Positions 8,732-17,541 of a stretch of 64,000 nucleotides of DNA are shown piece by piece (position 1 is the first letter of the stretch; every line of letters starts with the position of its first letter). The translations under genes were made by a program, and so were the position numbers. Source of the DNA: Prevotella sp. (GTDB lineage Bacteria; Bacteroidota; Bacteroidia; Bacteroidales; Bacteroidaceae); contig JAFZSL010000040.1 in the NCBI GenBank assembly GCA_017619375.1, positions 100,809 to 164,808 of the forward strand. The letters are read 5' to 3'. The notes beneath the pieces are model-generated. The model saw only the letters and a program-made list of their open reading frames with translations. It did no database searches and was not told the origin of the DNA.

Positions 8732-9715
8732 ATGAAAATCATCAAATGGGGATTCATCGGATGCGGCGAGGTGACCGAAATCAAAAGCGGCCCGGCCTTC
8801 AACGAAGTGGAAGGGTCGATGGTGGAGGCGGTCATGAGCAGGACGGAGAGAAGGGCGAGAAGCTATGCGGAGCGACGCCATGTCAGGAAATGGTACACAG
8901 ACGCGCAGCAACTCATCGACGACCCGGATGTCAACGCCATCTATGTCGCAACGCCCCCGTCAAGCCACACCACATACGCCATCATGGCCATGAAGGCGGG
9001 AAAACCGGTATATGTGGAAAAGCCTCTTGCTGCCACCTATGACGACTGTGCACGCATCAACAGGATCAGCGAGCAGACCGGGGTGCCGTGCTTCGTCGCC
9101 TATTACAGGAGATACCTGCCCTATTTCCAAAGGGTGAAGGACATCGTGAAAAACGGTGTCATCGGGAAAATCATCAACGTGCAAGTCAGGTATGCATGCC
9201 CGCCAAGGGACACCGACTACTCCAAACCGGATGAACTGCCGTGGAGACTGAGGCCGGAAATCTCCGGAGGAGGCTATTTCTACGACCTCGCCCCGCACCA
9301 ACTCGACCTGCTGCAGGACTTCTTCGGAGTCATCGTCGATGCCAAGGGCATTTGCGACAACAGGGGAGGGCTCTATTCCCCGGAAGACACACTCAGCGCT
9401 TGCTTCAAATTCGAAGGGGGACTGCCCGGCAGCGGCTCCTGGTGCTTCGTGGGACATGAGTCGGCAAGGGAAGACCGCATCGAGGTCATCGGAGACAAGG
9501 GCATCGTGCTCTTCTCCGTGTTCGACTACAAACCCATCCAACTCTTCACCAGCGAAGGGGCCATCTCCATCGAGGTGCCCAACCCTCCTTATGTGCAACT
9601 ACCCATCATCACAGCCGTCATACGTCATTTGCAAGGGCTCGACGTGTGTACCGCCACGTGTGTCTCTGCCACGCCCGTCAACTGGGTGCTTGACCGTATC
9701 TTGGGAAAATTCTGA
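8732..9715 (+). CDS. Gfo/Idh/MocA-family NAD(P)-dependent oxidoreductase
   Basis: 327 residues. The N-terminal Rossmann motif is WGFIGCGEVTE (about 6-16), and the family's conserved VEKPLA motif, with its catalytic lysine, is near residue 94. The second half fits the Gfo/Idh/MocA C-terminal domain (GGGYFYDLAPHQLDLLQDFFG). Such enzymes oxidise or reduce sugars and cyclitols; the substrate cannot be told from sequence. No signal peptide, so cytosolic. Its stop overlaps the next ATG by one base (TGATG), making it the first gene of a three-gene operon with two envelope proteins. The 180 bases upstream hold no convincing TAnnTTTG promoter but do hold a tRNA-like fragment. Confidence 0.88.
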   Translation: MKIIKWGFIGCGEVTEIKSGPAFNEVEGSMVEAVMSRTERRARSYAERRHVRKWYTDAQQLIDDPDVNAIYVATPPSSHTTYAIMAMKAGKPVYVEKPLAATYDDCARINRISEQTGVPCFVAYYRRYLPYFQRVKDIVKNGVIGKIINVQVRYACPPRDTDYSKPDELPWRLRPEISGGGYFYDLAPHQLDLLQDFFGVIVDAKGICDNRGGLYSPEDTLSACFKFEGGLPGSGSWCFVGHESAREDRIEVIGDKGIVLFSVFDYKPIQLFTSEGAISIEVPNPPYVQLPIITAVIRHLQGLDVCTATCVSATPVNWVLDRILGKF

Positions 9716-10809
9716 TGCGAAAGGTTCTCATCATCATACTCACCCTGCTGCCGTCCCTGGCCGTCATGGCCACCACCATCGAAAAGGACAGCGTCACTCG
9801 CAAAAAGTCTTTTGTGAGCAAGGTTGCCAAGGGGGTGGGGGGAGTCTTGAGGGAGTTCAACAACATCGACACCACATACATCGAACCGCAACATTACAAG
9901 TTCACCACCACCCTCATGTCCACCTACACCTTCGAGTCCTACCGCATCACAAGCAAGTCGGGGCAAGAGGTGCACTTCTCTCCTGAGGCAAGGGTGAAAG
10001 TGGGACCATACATCGGATGGAGTCTCCTCTTCCTCGGATACACCATCGACCTCGCTTACATCAGCGCCAACAAGAAAAAAGAGATGGACCTCAGTGTCTA
10101 TACCTCCATGCTCGGACTCGATTTCTTCTACAGAAGGTCGGGAAACGACTATCGCATCAGGTCCTGGGACCTGGGCGACGGGGAAAACAGCCATGTCACA
10201 GGCATACCCTTCGACGGGCTGAAGGTGTCCATCACGGGACTCAATGGCTACTACATCGCCAACCATAGGAAATTTTCCTATCCGGCAGCGTTCAACCAAA
10301 GCACGAACCAAAGGAAAAGTTGCGGCTCGCTCATGTTCGGAGGGGGCTATACCCGGCACTCGCTCGAACTGGACTACCACAAATTGCAGGACGTGTTGAG
10401 GGAGGCCAGTCCGGAGCATGTCGAGGAACTTGACAGCGGGTTGCTTTTCAACAAAATCAAATACACCGACGTGCAACTCTCCGCAGGATACGGCTACAAC
10501 TGGGTGTTTTCACGCAACTGGCTGCTCTCCGCTTCCTTGTCTGCCGCATTGGGATACAAGCATTCCTCGAGTGCGCACGACCCTATCAACTTCTTCTTCG
10601 ACGACTTCTCGTTCAGCAATTTCAACTTGGACGGGGTGGGGAGGATGGCCATCACTTGGAACAACTCCAAATGGTATTTCGGAGCCGACGGCATCGTGCA
10701 TTCCTACAACTACAGCAAGTCGAGATTTGCCACCAGCAATTATTTCGGTAATGTCAGGGTCTATATCGGCATCAATTTTGGAAGAAAGAAATCACATAAA
10801 AAAACATAA
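9715..10809 (+). CDS. DUF4421 family exported protein
   Basis: 364 residues with a signal peptide (KVLIIILTLLPSLAVMA). The remainder has the alternating aromatic and glycine-rich strands expected of an outer-membrane beta-barrel-like protein (GPYIGWSLLFLGYTIDL; GGGYTRHSLELDYH; AGYGYNWVFSRNWLLSASLSA) and ends in a strand with a near-terminal aromatic (VRVYIGINFG). This matches the DUF4421 family of Bacteroidetes, whose function is not known. It overlaps the oxidoreductase stop by one base and is followed one base later by the DUF1460 lipoprotein gene, so all three are probably coexpressed. Confidence 0.75.
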   Translation: MRKVLIIILTLLPSLAVMATTIEKDSVTRKKSFVSKVAKGVGGVLREFNNIDTTYIEPQHYKFTTTLMSTYTFESYRITSKSGQEVHFSPEARVKVGPYIGWSLLFLGYTIDLAYISANKKKEMDLSVYTSMLGLDFFYRRSGNDYRIRSWDLGDGENSHVTGIPFDGLKVSITGLNGYYIANHRKFSYPAAFNQSTNQRKSCGSLMFGGGYTRHSLELDYHKLQDVLREASPEHVEELDSGLLFNKIKYTDVQLSAGYGYNWVFSRNWLLSASLSAALGYKHSSSAHDPINFFFDDFSFSNFNLDGVGRMAITWNNSKWYFGADGIVHSYNYSKSRFATSNYFGNVRVYIGINFGRKKSHKKT

Positions 10810-10810
10810 G

Positions 10811-11815
10811 ATGAGAAATTTATTGGTCATAATGGTCATGTTGGGCTTGGGCCTCTTTTCATGCAGCAGCCAAAGTGCGTCACACCAAGAAGGTGACAAC
10901 GACAATTCAGATCAACAAAGTGAGAAACTGACAACACCTGTGTCGACGGAGAAAAAGACACGACAGGAGGCGACGTCGGATGCCGTGCGTGAGAAGACAC
11001 CCCCCTATGAAATCCGCATTAAAAACACCAATGACAGCGTCAGGATAGAAAAACTCCTGCAAGAGGGGGTGGCGCTGCCGGAAAATGAGAACATACCTCT
11101 TTTCTTTGCCAAGAAATTCTTGGGAAAACCCTATGTCGGCGGTACGCTTGACAAAGACAAGGAAGAGGGACTGGTCATCAACACCGAACAACTGGACTGC
11201 ACCACGTTCGTGGAGAACGTGCTGGCACTATCCATGTGCACCAAGAAGAAACAAACCTCTTTTGCCGATTTCTGTCGCGCACTCGTCGATGTCAGGTACA
11301 TCGGAGGGGAGGTGGCCTATACCACACGCCAGCACTACTTCACCATCTGGATTGCAGACAACATCAAGGACGGCATCATTGCCGACATCGAATTGCCCGA
11401 CCCGCCCATGTCGGCCAAGCGTAAACCAAAGGTCAACTACATGACCAACCATGTCGCTTCCTATGCCATGCTCAACGCTCACCGCGAATGGCTGCCGCAA
11501 ATCAAGGCCATGGAACAACAGGTGAATGACATCACATTCACCTACATACCCAAGGAACAACTGGACAAGTCGATGCGCTACAAGGAATACATCCACGACG
11601 GCGACATCATCGGCATCGTCACCAACAAGGAGGGTCTCGACATCTCACATGTGGGCTTCGCCATCTGGCACAATGACGGACTGCACCTCCTCCACGCCTC
11701 TTCATCCAACAGAAATGGCAAGAAGGTGGCCGATGACCCCAGGACGATGTTCCAATACCTGAAGGAGCAGACGAGCAGCGTGGGCATCAGGGTCGTGAGG
11801 ATAAATGAAAGATGA
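10811..11815 (+). CDS. DUF1460 family lipoprotein, N-acetylmuramoyl-L-alanine amidase-like
   Basis: 334 residues. The N-terminus is a lipoprotein signal (MVMLGLGLFSCSS, lipid-carrying cysteine about residue 17), followed by a low-complexity polar linker to about residue 75. The catalytic region has LDCTTFVENVLAL, holding the probable nucleophilic cysteine, and later ISHVGFAIWHNDGLHLLHASS with the histidine, the arrangement of an NlpC/P60-like fold. DUF1460 proteins are predicted to cut the amide bond in peptidoglycan fragments in the periplasm. An open frame continues upstream to 10418, but that part lies inside the DUF4421 gene; ATG at 10811 is the start because it begins the signal peptide. 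Confidence 0.85.
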   Translation: MRNLLVIMVMLGLGLFSCSSQSASHQEGDNDNSDQQSEKLTTPVSTEKKTRQEATSDAVREKTPPYEIRIKNTNDSVRIEKLLQEGVALPENENIPLFFAKKFLGKPYVGGTLDKDKEEGLVINTEQLDCTTFVENVLALSMCTKKKQTSFADFCRALVDVRYIGGEVAYTTRQHYFTIWIADNIKDGIIADIELPDPPMSAKRKPKVNYMTNHVASYAMLNAHREWLPQIKAMEQQVNDITFTYIPKEQLDKSMRYKEYIHDGDIIGIVTNKEGLDISHVGFAIWHNDGLHLLHASSSNRNGKKVADDPRTMFQYLKEQTSSVGIRVVRINER

Positions 11816-11890
11816 AGATTTGAGAATTGAAATCAGAGGGTGCGCATTTTGAAAACGATTGCGGAAAAGATAAACAACTTATTTCTGCTT

Positions 11891-11925
11891 TTTGTTGTAA
11901 TTGTCGTTTTTTTTGCGTATCTTTG
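11891..11925 (+). promoter_or_regulatory. Promoter of the rseC-rnf operon
   Basis: TTTG at 11891-11894 and TATCTTTG at 11918-11925, spaced 23 nt. The predicted transcription start falls after the first possible in-frame start of rseC (11901), which supports ATG 11967 as the true start, with a leader of about 35 nt. Confidence 0.65.
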
Positions 11926-11966
11926 CAAGATACAAACAGGACGTAGCCAAGGAACCTGAAAACACT

Positions 11967-12392
11967 ATGGGAAAAATCTCACACAAGGGGGTTGTGGAAG
12001 CCGTGGATGCTGACACTGTGAAGGTGCGCATCACGCAAGGTTCCGCGTGCGCTGCATGCAGGGTGGCCAACCACTGCAGTGCTGCCGAGAGCAAGGAAAA
12101 GACGGTGGAGGTCGTCTGCACCGATGCTGGCAAATATGCCGTCGGCGACGAGGTGGTGGTCTCCATGCCTATGGGGAATGGCAGTAGGGCGGTGTCGCTT
12201 GCTTTCGTCTTCCCCTTCCTTGTGATGTTGGCGGTGCTGCTCCTCACGCTCTGGGCTACGGGCGACGAAGCACTCTCCGCCTTGCTCGCCATTGCGAGTT
12301 TGATACCTTATTACGCCTTCATCTATCTTTCAGAGAAGAAAATAGCCAAGAAATTCTCTTTCGTCATCGAACAATCAACAAATATCAACTAA
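11967..12392 (+). CDS. rseC: RseC/MucC-type SoxR-reducing-system protein
   Basis: 141 residues. It has an N-terminal soluble part with a cysteine cluster (SACAACRVANHC, about residues 26-37) and then two transmembrane helices (VSLAFVFPFLVMLAVLLLTL and the ALLAIASLIPYYAFIYL stretch). This is the RseC layout. In other bacteria RseC works with Rnf-like (Rsx) complexes to keep SoxR reduced; in Bacteroidetes it commonly precedes rnfB, as here with a 10-bp gap. The start is set by the promoter at 11918-11925. It probably helps assemble or maintain the Rnf complex, an inference from context. Confidence 0.85.
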   Translation: MGKISHKGVVEAVDADTVKVRITQGSACAACRVANHCSAAESKEKTVEVVCTDAGKYAVGDEVVVSMPMGNGSRAVSLAFVFPFLVMLAVLLLTLWATGDEALSALLAIASLIPYYAFIYLSEKKIAKKFSFVIEQSTNIN

Positions 12393-12402
12393 AACGAGCA
12401 TT

Positions 12403-13344
12403 ATGGATTTCATTTTGAATGCAGTAATCGTACTTGGAGGCATTGCCTTGATTGCAGCCGTCATCCTGTACGTCTGCTCCAAGAAGTTTGCTGTGAAGGA
12501 AGACCCACGGTTGGGCCTCGTGCAGGAGCAACTGCCGGGAGCCAACTGTGGAGGATGCGGCTTCCCAGGATGCTCCGGACTGGCCGACGCGCTGGTCAAA
12601 GGAGCCGATGCTGGGTCGATAGACGGTCTGTCGTGCCCCGTGGGCGGACCGGAAGTGATGACCAAGGTGGCCGACCTGCTTGGGATGGCCATGGCCAACA
12701 CCGAGCCCAAGGTCGCCGTCGTCAGGTGCAACGGAACGTGTGAAAATCGTCCAAAGACGGTGCAATATGACGGGTTGCGCACCTGCACCGCCATGCACGC
12801 TTGCGGTGCGGGCGAGACAGGGTGTGGCTACGGTTGCCTCGGTTGTGGCGACTGCGTGGCCGCGTGTCAGTTTGGTGCCATCGCCATCAACGACCAGACG
12901 GGCCTCCCGGAGGTGGATGAGGAGAAGTGCACCTCTTGCGGAGCGTGTGTGAAGGCTTGCCCACGCAACATCATCGAACTGAGAAAGCGTGGACCGAAGA
13001 GCAGGCGCGTTTACGTGCAATGTGTCAACAAGGACAAGGGGCCGGCAGCGAAGAAGGCTTGCAAGGCCGCTTGCATCGGATGCGGCAAGTGCCTCAAGGA
13101 GTGCAAGTTCGAGGCTATCACCATCAACGCCAATCTCTCTTACATCGACCCGGAGAAATGCAAGATGTGCCGCAAGTGCGAGGCTGCTTGTCCCACCGGG
13201 GCCATCATCGCATACAACTTCCCGCCAAGGAAGGAGAAGCCGGCAGAGCCTAAGCCCTTGGGAGCCACTACGGCACAGCCCGCTGCCACTCAGGCGGAAC
13301 CTGAAGTCAAATCGCAACAAAAAGGAAAGGAGGAACAAGCATGA
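12403..13344 (+). CDS. rnfB: Rnf electron transport complex subunit B
   Basis: 313 residues. One N-terminal membrane helix (about 3-27) is followed by the RnfB Fe-S domain NCGGCGFPGCSG (about 48-59) with the later SCPVGG cysteine. Then come ferredoxin-type cysteine motifs: CGYGCLGCGDCVAAC, CTSCGACVKACP, CIGCGKCLKEC and CKMCRKCEAACP. RnfB accepts electrons from ferredoxin and passes them into the membrane complex that moves ions while reducing NAD+. The C-terminal 40 residues are a proline/alanine/lysine-rich tail without motifs. The stop overlaps rnfC as ATGA. Confidence 0.95.
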   Translation: MDFILNAVIVLGGIALIAAVILYVCSKKFAVKEDPRLGLVQEQLPGANCGGCGFPGCSGLADALVKGADAGSIDGLSCPVGGPEVMTKVADLLGMAMANTEPKVAVVRCNGTCENRPKTVQYDGLRTCTAMHACGAGETGCGYGCLGCGDCVAACQFGAIAINDQTGLPEVDEEKCTSCGACVKACPRNIIELRKRGPKSRRVYVQCVNKDKGPAAKKACKAACIGCGKCLKECKFEAITINANLSYIDPEKCKMCRKCEAACPTGAIIAYNFPPRKEKPAEPKPLGATTAQPAATQAEPEVKSQQKGKEEQA

Positions 13345-14693
13345 AACTGCATACATTCAGCATGGGCGGCGTACACCCTGAGGAGAACAAACTGTCGGCA
13401 GAGGTGAAGACCACGCCAGCGGCATTGCCCGCACAAGCAGTATTCCCTCTCTCACAGCACATCGGCGCGCCTGCCAAACCCGTCGTCGCTCGTGGCGACA
13501 AGGTGAAGGTGGGAACGATGATTGCAGAGGCTGGAGGCTTCGTCTCTGCGCCCATCTTCTCCTCTGTCTCGGGCACGGTGCTCAAGATAGACAATGCCAT
13601 CGATGCCACGGGATACCTCAAACCCTCCATCATCATCAAGGTGGAAGGCGACGAATGGGAGGAGTCCATCGACCGCTCCGACAAACTGGAGACGCTTGCC
13701 GACCATCCCGAACTCACCCCGGAGGCCATCGTGGAGAAGGTGAAGAACGCCGGTATCACCGGCATGGGCGGGGCGGGATTCCCTACCTTTATCAAACTCT
13801 GCCCCCCGCCCACGGCAAAGGCGGAGTGCATCATCATCAACGGTGTGGAATGTGAACCTTACATCACCGCCGACTATCGACTGATGATGGAACATGCCGA
13901 CGAAATCCTCGTGGGACTGGAACTCCTCATGAAAGCCGCCAAGGTGAACAAAGGCTATATCGGCATAGAAGACAACAAACCGGCAGCCATCCAACTCTTT
14001 GAGGAGAAGACCGCCGGACGTGACGACATAGAAATCGTGCCGCTTGCCAAGAAATACCCGCAGGGAGGCGAGAAACAACTGGTGGACGCCGTCATCAAAA
14101 GACAAGTCCCAGCGCCACCCGCCATCCCCGTCAACGTCGGCGCCATCGTGCAGAACGTGGGTACTGCCTTCGCCGTCTATGAGGCGGTGATGAAGAACAA
14201 GCCCCTCTTCGAGCGTTACACCACGGTGACGGGCAAGATGCTCAAAAATCCCTCCAACTTCCTCGTGAGGATGGGAACGCCGATGATCGACCTCATCAAC
14301 GCATGCGGGGGGATGCCCGAAGGCGACCACAAACTCCTCGCCGGCGGACCCATGATGGGTAAGGCCCTCACCTCCGCCGACGTGCCGGTGTGCAAGGGCA
14401 CCAACAGCGTCACGCTCATCAGCGGTGAGGAAGCCTGCAGAAAAGAACCGCAACCGTGCATCCGCTGTGCCAAATGTGTCAGTGCATGCCCCATGGGACT
14501 GGAACCCTACCTCCTGTCGCAAGTGTCGGCACTGCACCTGTGGGAAAAAGCCGAGGAGGAGGACATCACCTCCTGCATCGAGTGCGGCTCATGCATGTTC
14601 ACTTGTCCGGCGCATAGGCCGCTGCTCGACAACATCCGTCTCGGAAAATCCACTGTCATGGGCATCATCAAGGCCCGCAATGCTAAGAAATAA
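13341..14693 (+). CDS. rnfC: Rnf electron transport complex subunit C
   Basis: 450 residues. It shows the RnfC N-terminal region, the flavin/NADH-binding motif GITGMGGAGFPTFIKL (about 135-150), an SLBB-like segment, and two [4Fe-4S] ferredoxin motifs near the C-terminus, CIRCAKCVSACP (about 374) and CIECGSCMFTCP (about 413). RnfC is the peripheral subunit that carries FMN and reacts with NAD(H). Length is normal for the Bacteroidetes form, which lacks the long alanine/lysine-rich tail of gamma-proteobacterial RnfC. It overlaps rnfB by 4 bp. Confidence 0.95.
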   Translation: MKLHTFSMGGVHPEENKLSAEVKTTPAALPAQAVFPLSQHIGAPAKPVVARGDKVKVGTMIAEAGGFVSAPIFSSVSGTVLKIDNAIDATGYLKPSIIIKVEGDEWEESIDRSDKLETLADHPELTPEAIVEKVKNAGITGMGGAGFPTFIKLCPPPTAKAECIIINGVECEPYITADYRLMMEHADEILVGLELLMKAAKVNKGYIGIEDNKPAAIQLFEEKTAGRDDIEIVPLAKKYPQGGEKQLVDAVIKRQVPAPPAIPVNVGAIVQNVGTAFAVYEAVMKNKPLFERYTTVTGKMLKNPSNFLVRMGTPMIDLINACGGMPEGDHKLLAGGPMMGKALTSADVPVCKGTNSVTLISGEEACRKEPQPCIRCAKCVSACPMGLEPYLLSQVSALHLWEKAEEEDITSCIECGSCMFTCPAHRPLLDNIRLGKSTVMGIIKARNAKK

Positions 14694-14704
14694 AGTTTAC
14701 CACC

Positions 14705-15697
14705 ATGTCTAAATTCATAGTTTCACTTTCTCCACACGCCCACGGAAACGACTCCGTGGAGCGCAACATGTATGGAGTCATCATCGCATTGGTGCCGGCA
14801 TTGGTCGTGTCGTTTCTATATTTCGGCATTGGGTCGGCCCTCGTTTGTGCGGTGAGCGTGGCCGCTTGCGTGTTCTTCGAGTGGGCCATCACCAAATATC
14901 TCTTGAAAAGGCCGACGTCCATTTCCGACGGCTCGGCCATCCTCACCGGCCTGCTTCTGGGATTCAACCTCCCTTCTAACCTGCCGTTGTGGATCATCGT
15001 CATCGGAGCACTCGTCGCTATCGGAATAGGTAAGATGACCTTCGGCGGCCTGGGGTGCAACCCCTTCAATCCCGCCTTGGTGGGACGCTGCTTCCTCCTC
15101 GTCTCCTTCCCCGCGCAGATGACCTCGTGGCCGGTCGTGGGACAACTTGGCAAATATGCCGACGCCACCACGGGAGCAACGCCCCTCAGCATCATGAAAA
15201 ACGCCATCAAGACAGGCGACTCCTCCGTCCTCGACCAACTGCCCGACTCCTTGCACCTCTTGCTGGGCAACGTCGATGGTGGCGCTGGAACAATCGGCGA
15301 GGTTTGCGCCCTCGCATTGCTCATCGGCTTGGCTTACATGCTCTGGAAGAAGATCATCACATGGCACATTCCCGTGAGCATAATAGCCACCGTCTTCGTC
15401 TTCTGCGGATTGCTGCATCTGGCAAATCCCGTCTACGCCGACCCCGTGGCCGCCATCTTCAGCGGCGGTCTCATGCTTGGAGCCATCTTCATGGCCACCG
15501 ACTATGTGACTTCGCCCATGACCCACAAGGGACAAATCATCTACGGCGTATGCATCGGACTGCTCACCGTCATCATCCGCAACTGGGGCTCTTATCCCGA
15601 GGGAATGTCGTTCGCCATACTCATCATGAACGCATTCACCCCCCTCATCAACACCTATGTCAAACCTAAACGATTCGGGGAGGTTCAGGAAAAATGA
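14705..15697 (+). CDS. rnfD: Rnf electron transport complex subunit D
   Basis: 330 residues with about nine hydrophobic segments, an integral membrane subunit. The periplasmic-loop motif TTGATPLS (about residue 156) fits the site where RnfD carries covalently bound FMN on threonine. The segment FGGLGCNPFNPALVGRCFLL and the C-terminal ATDYVTSPMTHKGQ are typical of RnfD/NqrB. It participates in ion translocation driven by ferredoxin:NAD+ oxidoreduction. It overlaps rnfG as ATGA. Confidence 0.95.
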   Translation: MSKFIVSLSPHAHGNDSVERNMYGVIIALVPALVVSFLYFGIGSALVCAVSVAACVFFEWAITKYLLKRPTSISDGSAILTGLLLGFNLPSNLPLWIIVIGALVAIGIGKMTFGGLGCNPFNPALVGRCFLLVSFPAQMTSWPVVGQLGKYADATTGATPLSIMKNAIKTGDSSVLDQLPDSLHLLLGNVDGGAGTIGEVCALALLIGLAYMLWKKIITWHIPVSIIATVFVFCGLLHLANPVYADPVAAIFSGGLMLGAIFMATDYVTSPMTHKGQIIYGVCIGLLTVIIRNWGSYPEGMSFAILIMNAFTPLINTYVKPKRFGEVQEK

Positions 15698-16332
15698 AAA
15701 AGTTAGAATCTACATTAGTCAACATGGTGGGCGTGCTCGTATGCACTTGCCTCATCATGGGAGGCATCCTTGCCTTCGTCAACCATGCCACAGAGGGCCC
15801 CATCAGCCTGCAGGCGGAGAAGGCGCTCTCCGACGGCATCAAGGCGGTAATGATGAGCGACCAACTCAACGTCACCGCCAACGACACGGTGAAGGAGACC
15901 ATCGACAACAAGGAGTGCGTGTTCATCGTGCATAAAGTGGCCGATGCATCCGGCAAGGAACTGGGCGCAGCCATAGAGTCCACCACACTCGGATTCGGAG
16001 GCGACCTCAAGGTGCTCGTGGGATTCAACCCACAGGGAGAGATACTGGGATACACCCTGCTGGAACATGCCGAGACACCGGGACTGGGGGCGAAAGCCGA
16101 CAAGTGGTTCCAGAAAGACGGAAAGGCAAGCATCATCGGAAAGAATCCCGCCACACCGCTCAAAGTCAGCAAGGATGGGGGAGACGTGGATGCCATCACC
16201 GCCTCGACTATCACCTCAAGGGCATTCCTCAAAGCCGTCAACCAGGCCTACAATGTCTATATGAAAAAGGACACCGATGCTGAAAGCGGTGCCACAAAGA
16301 AAGTTGCCACCATTAAAGCCGTACAGCCATGA
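15694..16332 (+). CDS. rnfG: Rnf electron transport complex subunit G
   Basis: 212 residues: one N-terminal membrane anchor (MVGVLVCTCLIMGGILAFV) and a periplasmic FMN-binding domain. The covalent flavin site is in DAITASTITSRA (about residues 168-179), where the family carries FMN on a threonine; GYTLLEHAETPGLGAKAD is also family-typical. It passes electrons within the complex on the outer face. The stop overlaps rnfE as ATGA. Confidence 0.94.
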   Translation: MKKLESTLVNMVGVLVCTCLIMGGILAFVNHATEGPISLQAEKALSDGIKAVMMSDQLNVTANDTVKETIDNKECVFIVHKVADASGKELGAAIESTTLGFGGDLKVLVGFNPQGEILGYTLLEHAETPGLGAKADKWFQKDGKASIIGKNPATPLKVSKDGGDVDAITASTITSRAFLKAVNQAYNVYMKKDTDAESGATKKVATIKAVQP

Positions 16333-16913
16333 ACCACATGAGAATACTGACCAATGGTCTTATCAAGGAGAACCCCATCTTCGTTCTCCTGCTGGGCATG
16401 TGCCCCACGCTGGCCACCACCACGTCGGCCATCAACGGTCTCTCCATGGGACTGGCCACCATGTTCGTACTCATCTGTTCGAACATCGTCATCTCCTGCA
16501 TCAAGAGCATCACACCCGACAAGGTGCGCATTCCCGTGTTCATCGTCGTCATCGCATCCTTCGTCACCATCCTACAACTGTGTGTCAAGGCATATCTGCC
16601 GGATGTGGACAAGGCACTGGGACTCTTCATCCCGCTGATTGTAGTCAACTGCATCATCCTGGGACGTGCGGAGGCTTTCGCTTGCAAGAATTCTCCGCTC
16701 GCCAGCATGTTCGACGGCATCGGCATCGGACTGGGCTTTACCTTCGCGCTCACACTCCTGGGCATGGTGCGTGAACTCTTTGGCGCCGGATCGCTCTTCG
16801 GCTTCGTCTTGCTGCCGGAAGTGTGCAACATCCTCGTGTTCGTCTTGCCTCCGGGTGCATTCATCACCCTCGGCTACATCATCGCCATCGTCAACAAACT
16901 CAAGAAAGGATAA
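16329..16913 (+). CDS. rnfE: Rnf electron transport complex subunit E
   Basis: 194 residues, about six transmembrane helices and no periplasmic domain. Family motifs include the N-terminal NGLIKENPIFVLLLGMCPTL and IPLIVVNCIILGRAEAFA, the latter with the conserved cysteine that, with RnfA, is thought to bind an intramembrane iron centre. It pairs with RnfA as a mirror-image homologue. Confidence 0.95.
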   Translation: MNHMRILTNGLIKENPIFVLLLGMCPTLATTTSAINGLSMGLATMFVLICSNIVISCIKSITPDKVRIPVFIVVIASFVTILQLCVKAYLPDVDKALGLFIPLIVVNCIILGRAEAFACKNSPLASMFDGIGIGLGFTFALTLLGMVRELFGAGSLFGFVLLPEVCNILVFVLPPGAFITLGYIIAIVNKLKKG

Positions 16914-16916
16914 GTC

Positions 16917-17519
16917 ATGGAATACATATTGATCTTTATTTCAGCCATCTTCGTCAACAACATCGTGTTGTCGCAATTCCTGGGGATATGTCCGTTCCTC
17001 GGGGTGTCTAAAAAGGTGGATACTGCCTTGGGAATGGGAGGGGCGGTGGCCTTCGTCATGACGCTTGCCACCATCGTCACCTTCCTCGTGCAGAAATATG
17101 TGCTGGAGCCCATGGGGCTACAATACCTGCAGACGCTGGCGTTCATCCTCGTCATCGCGTCCTTGGTGCAGATGGTGGAAATCGTGCTCAAGAAGGTTTC
17201 TCCAAGCCTCTACCAGGCCTTGGGAATCTTCCTGCCGCTCATCACCACCAACTGTGCCGTGCTCGGTGTGGCCATCCTCGTCATACAGAAGGACTTCAAC
17301 CTCTTGCAGTCGGTCGTCTATGCCTTCTCTACGGCCATAGGCTTCGCACTGGCACTCACCGTCTTCGCCGGCCTTCGCGAACAACTCTCGCTGGTGAAGA
17401 TTCCCAAGGGGATGAGTGGCATGGCCATCGTGCTCGTCACCGCCGGCTTGCTCAGCCTGGCCTTCATGGGCTTCTCCGGTGTCGACCTCGGCTTGAAAGA
17501 CCTCTTCGGACTTGAATAA
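16917..17519 (+). CDS. rnfA: Rnf electron transport complex subunit A
   Basis: 200 residues, about six transmembrane helices. Typical RnfA N-terminus (FISAIFVNNIVLSQFLGICP) and the conserved LITTNCAVLGVAI cysteine segment. It is the last of the six Rnf genes in the order B-C-D-G-E-A and is followed 22 bases later by galE, which may be read from the same transcript. Confidence 0.95.
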   Translation: MEYILIFISAIFVNNIVLSQFLGICPFLGVSKKVDTALGMGGAVAFVMTLATIVTFLVQKYVLEPMGLQYLQTLAFILVIASLVQMVEIVLKKVSPSLYQALGIFLPLITTNCAVLGVAILVIQKDFNLLQSVVYAFSTAIGFALALTVFAGLREQLSLVKIPKGMSGMAIVLVTAGLLSLAFMGFSGVDLGLKDLFGLE

Positions 17520-17541
17520 ACTCACAAACTATCATATCAGA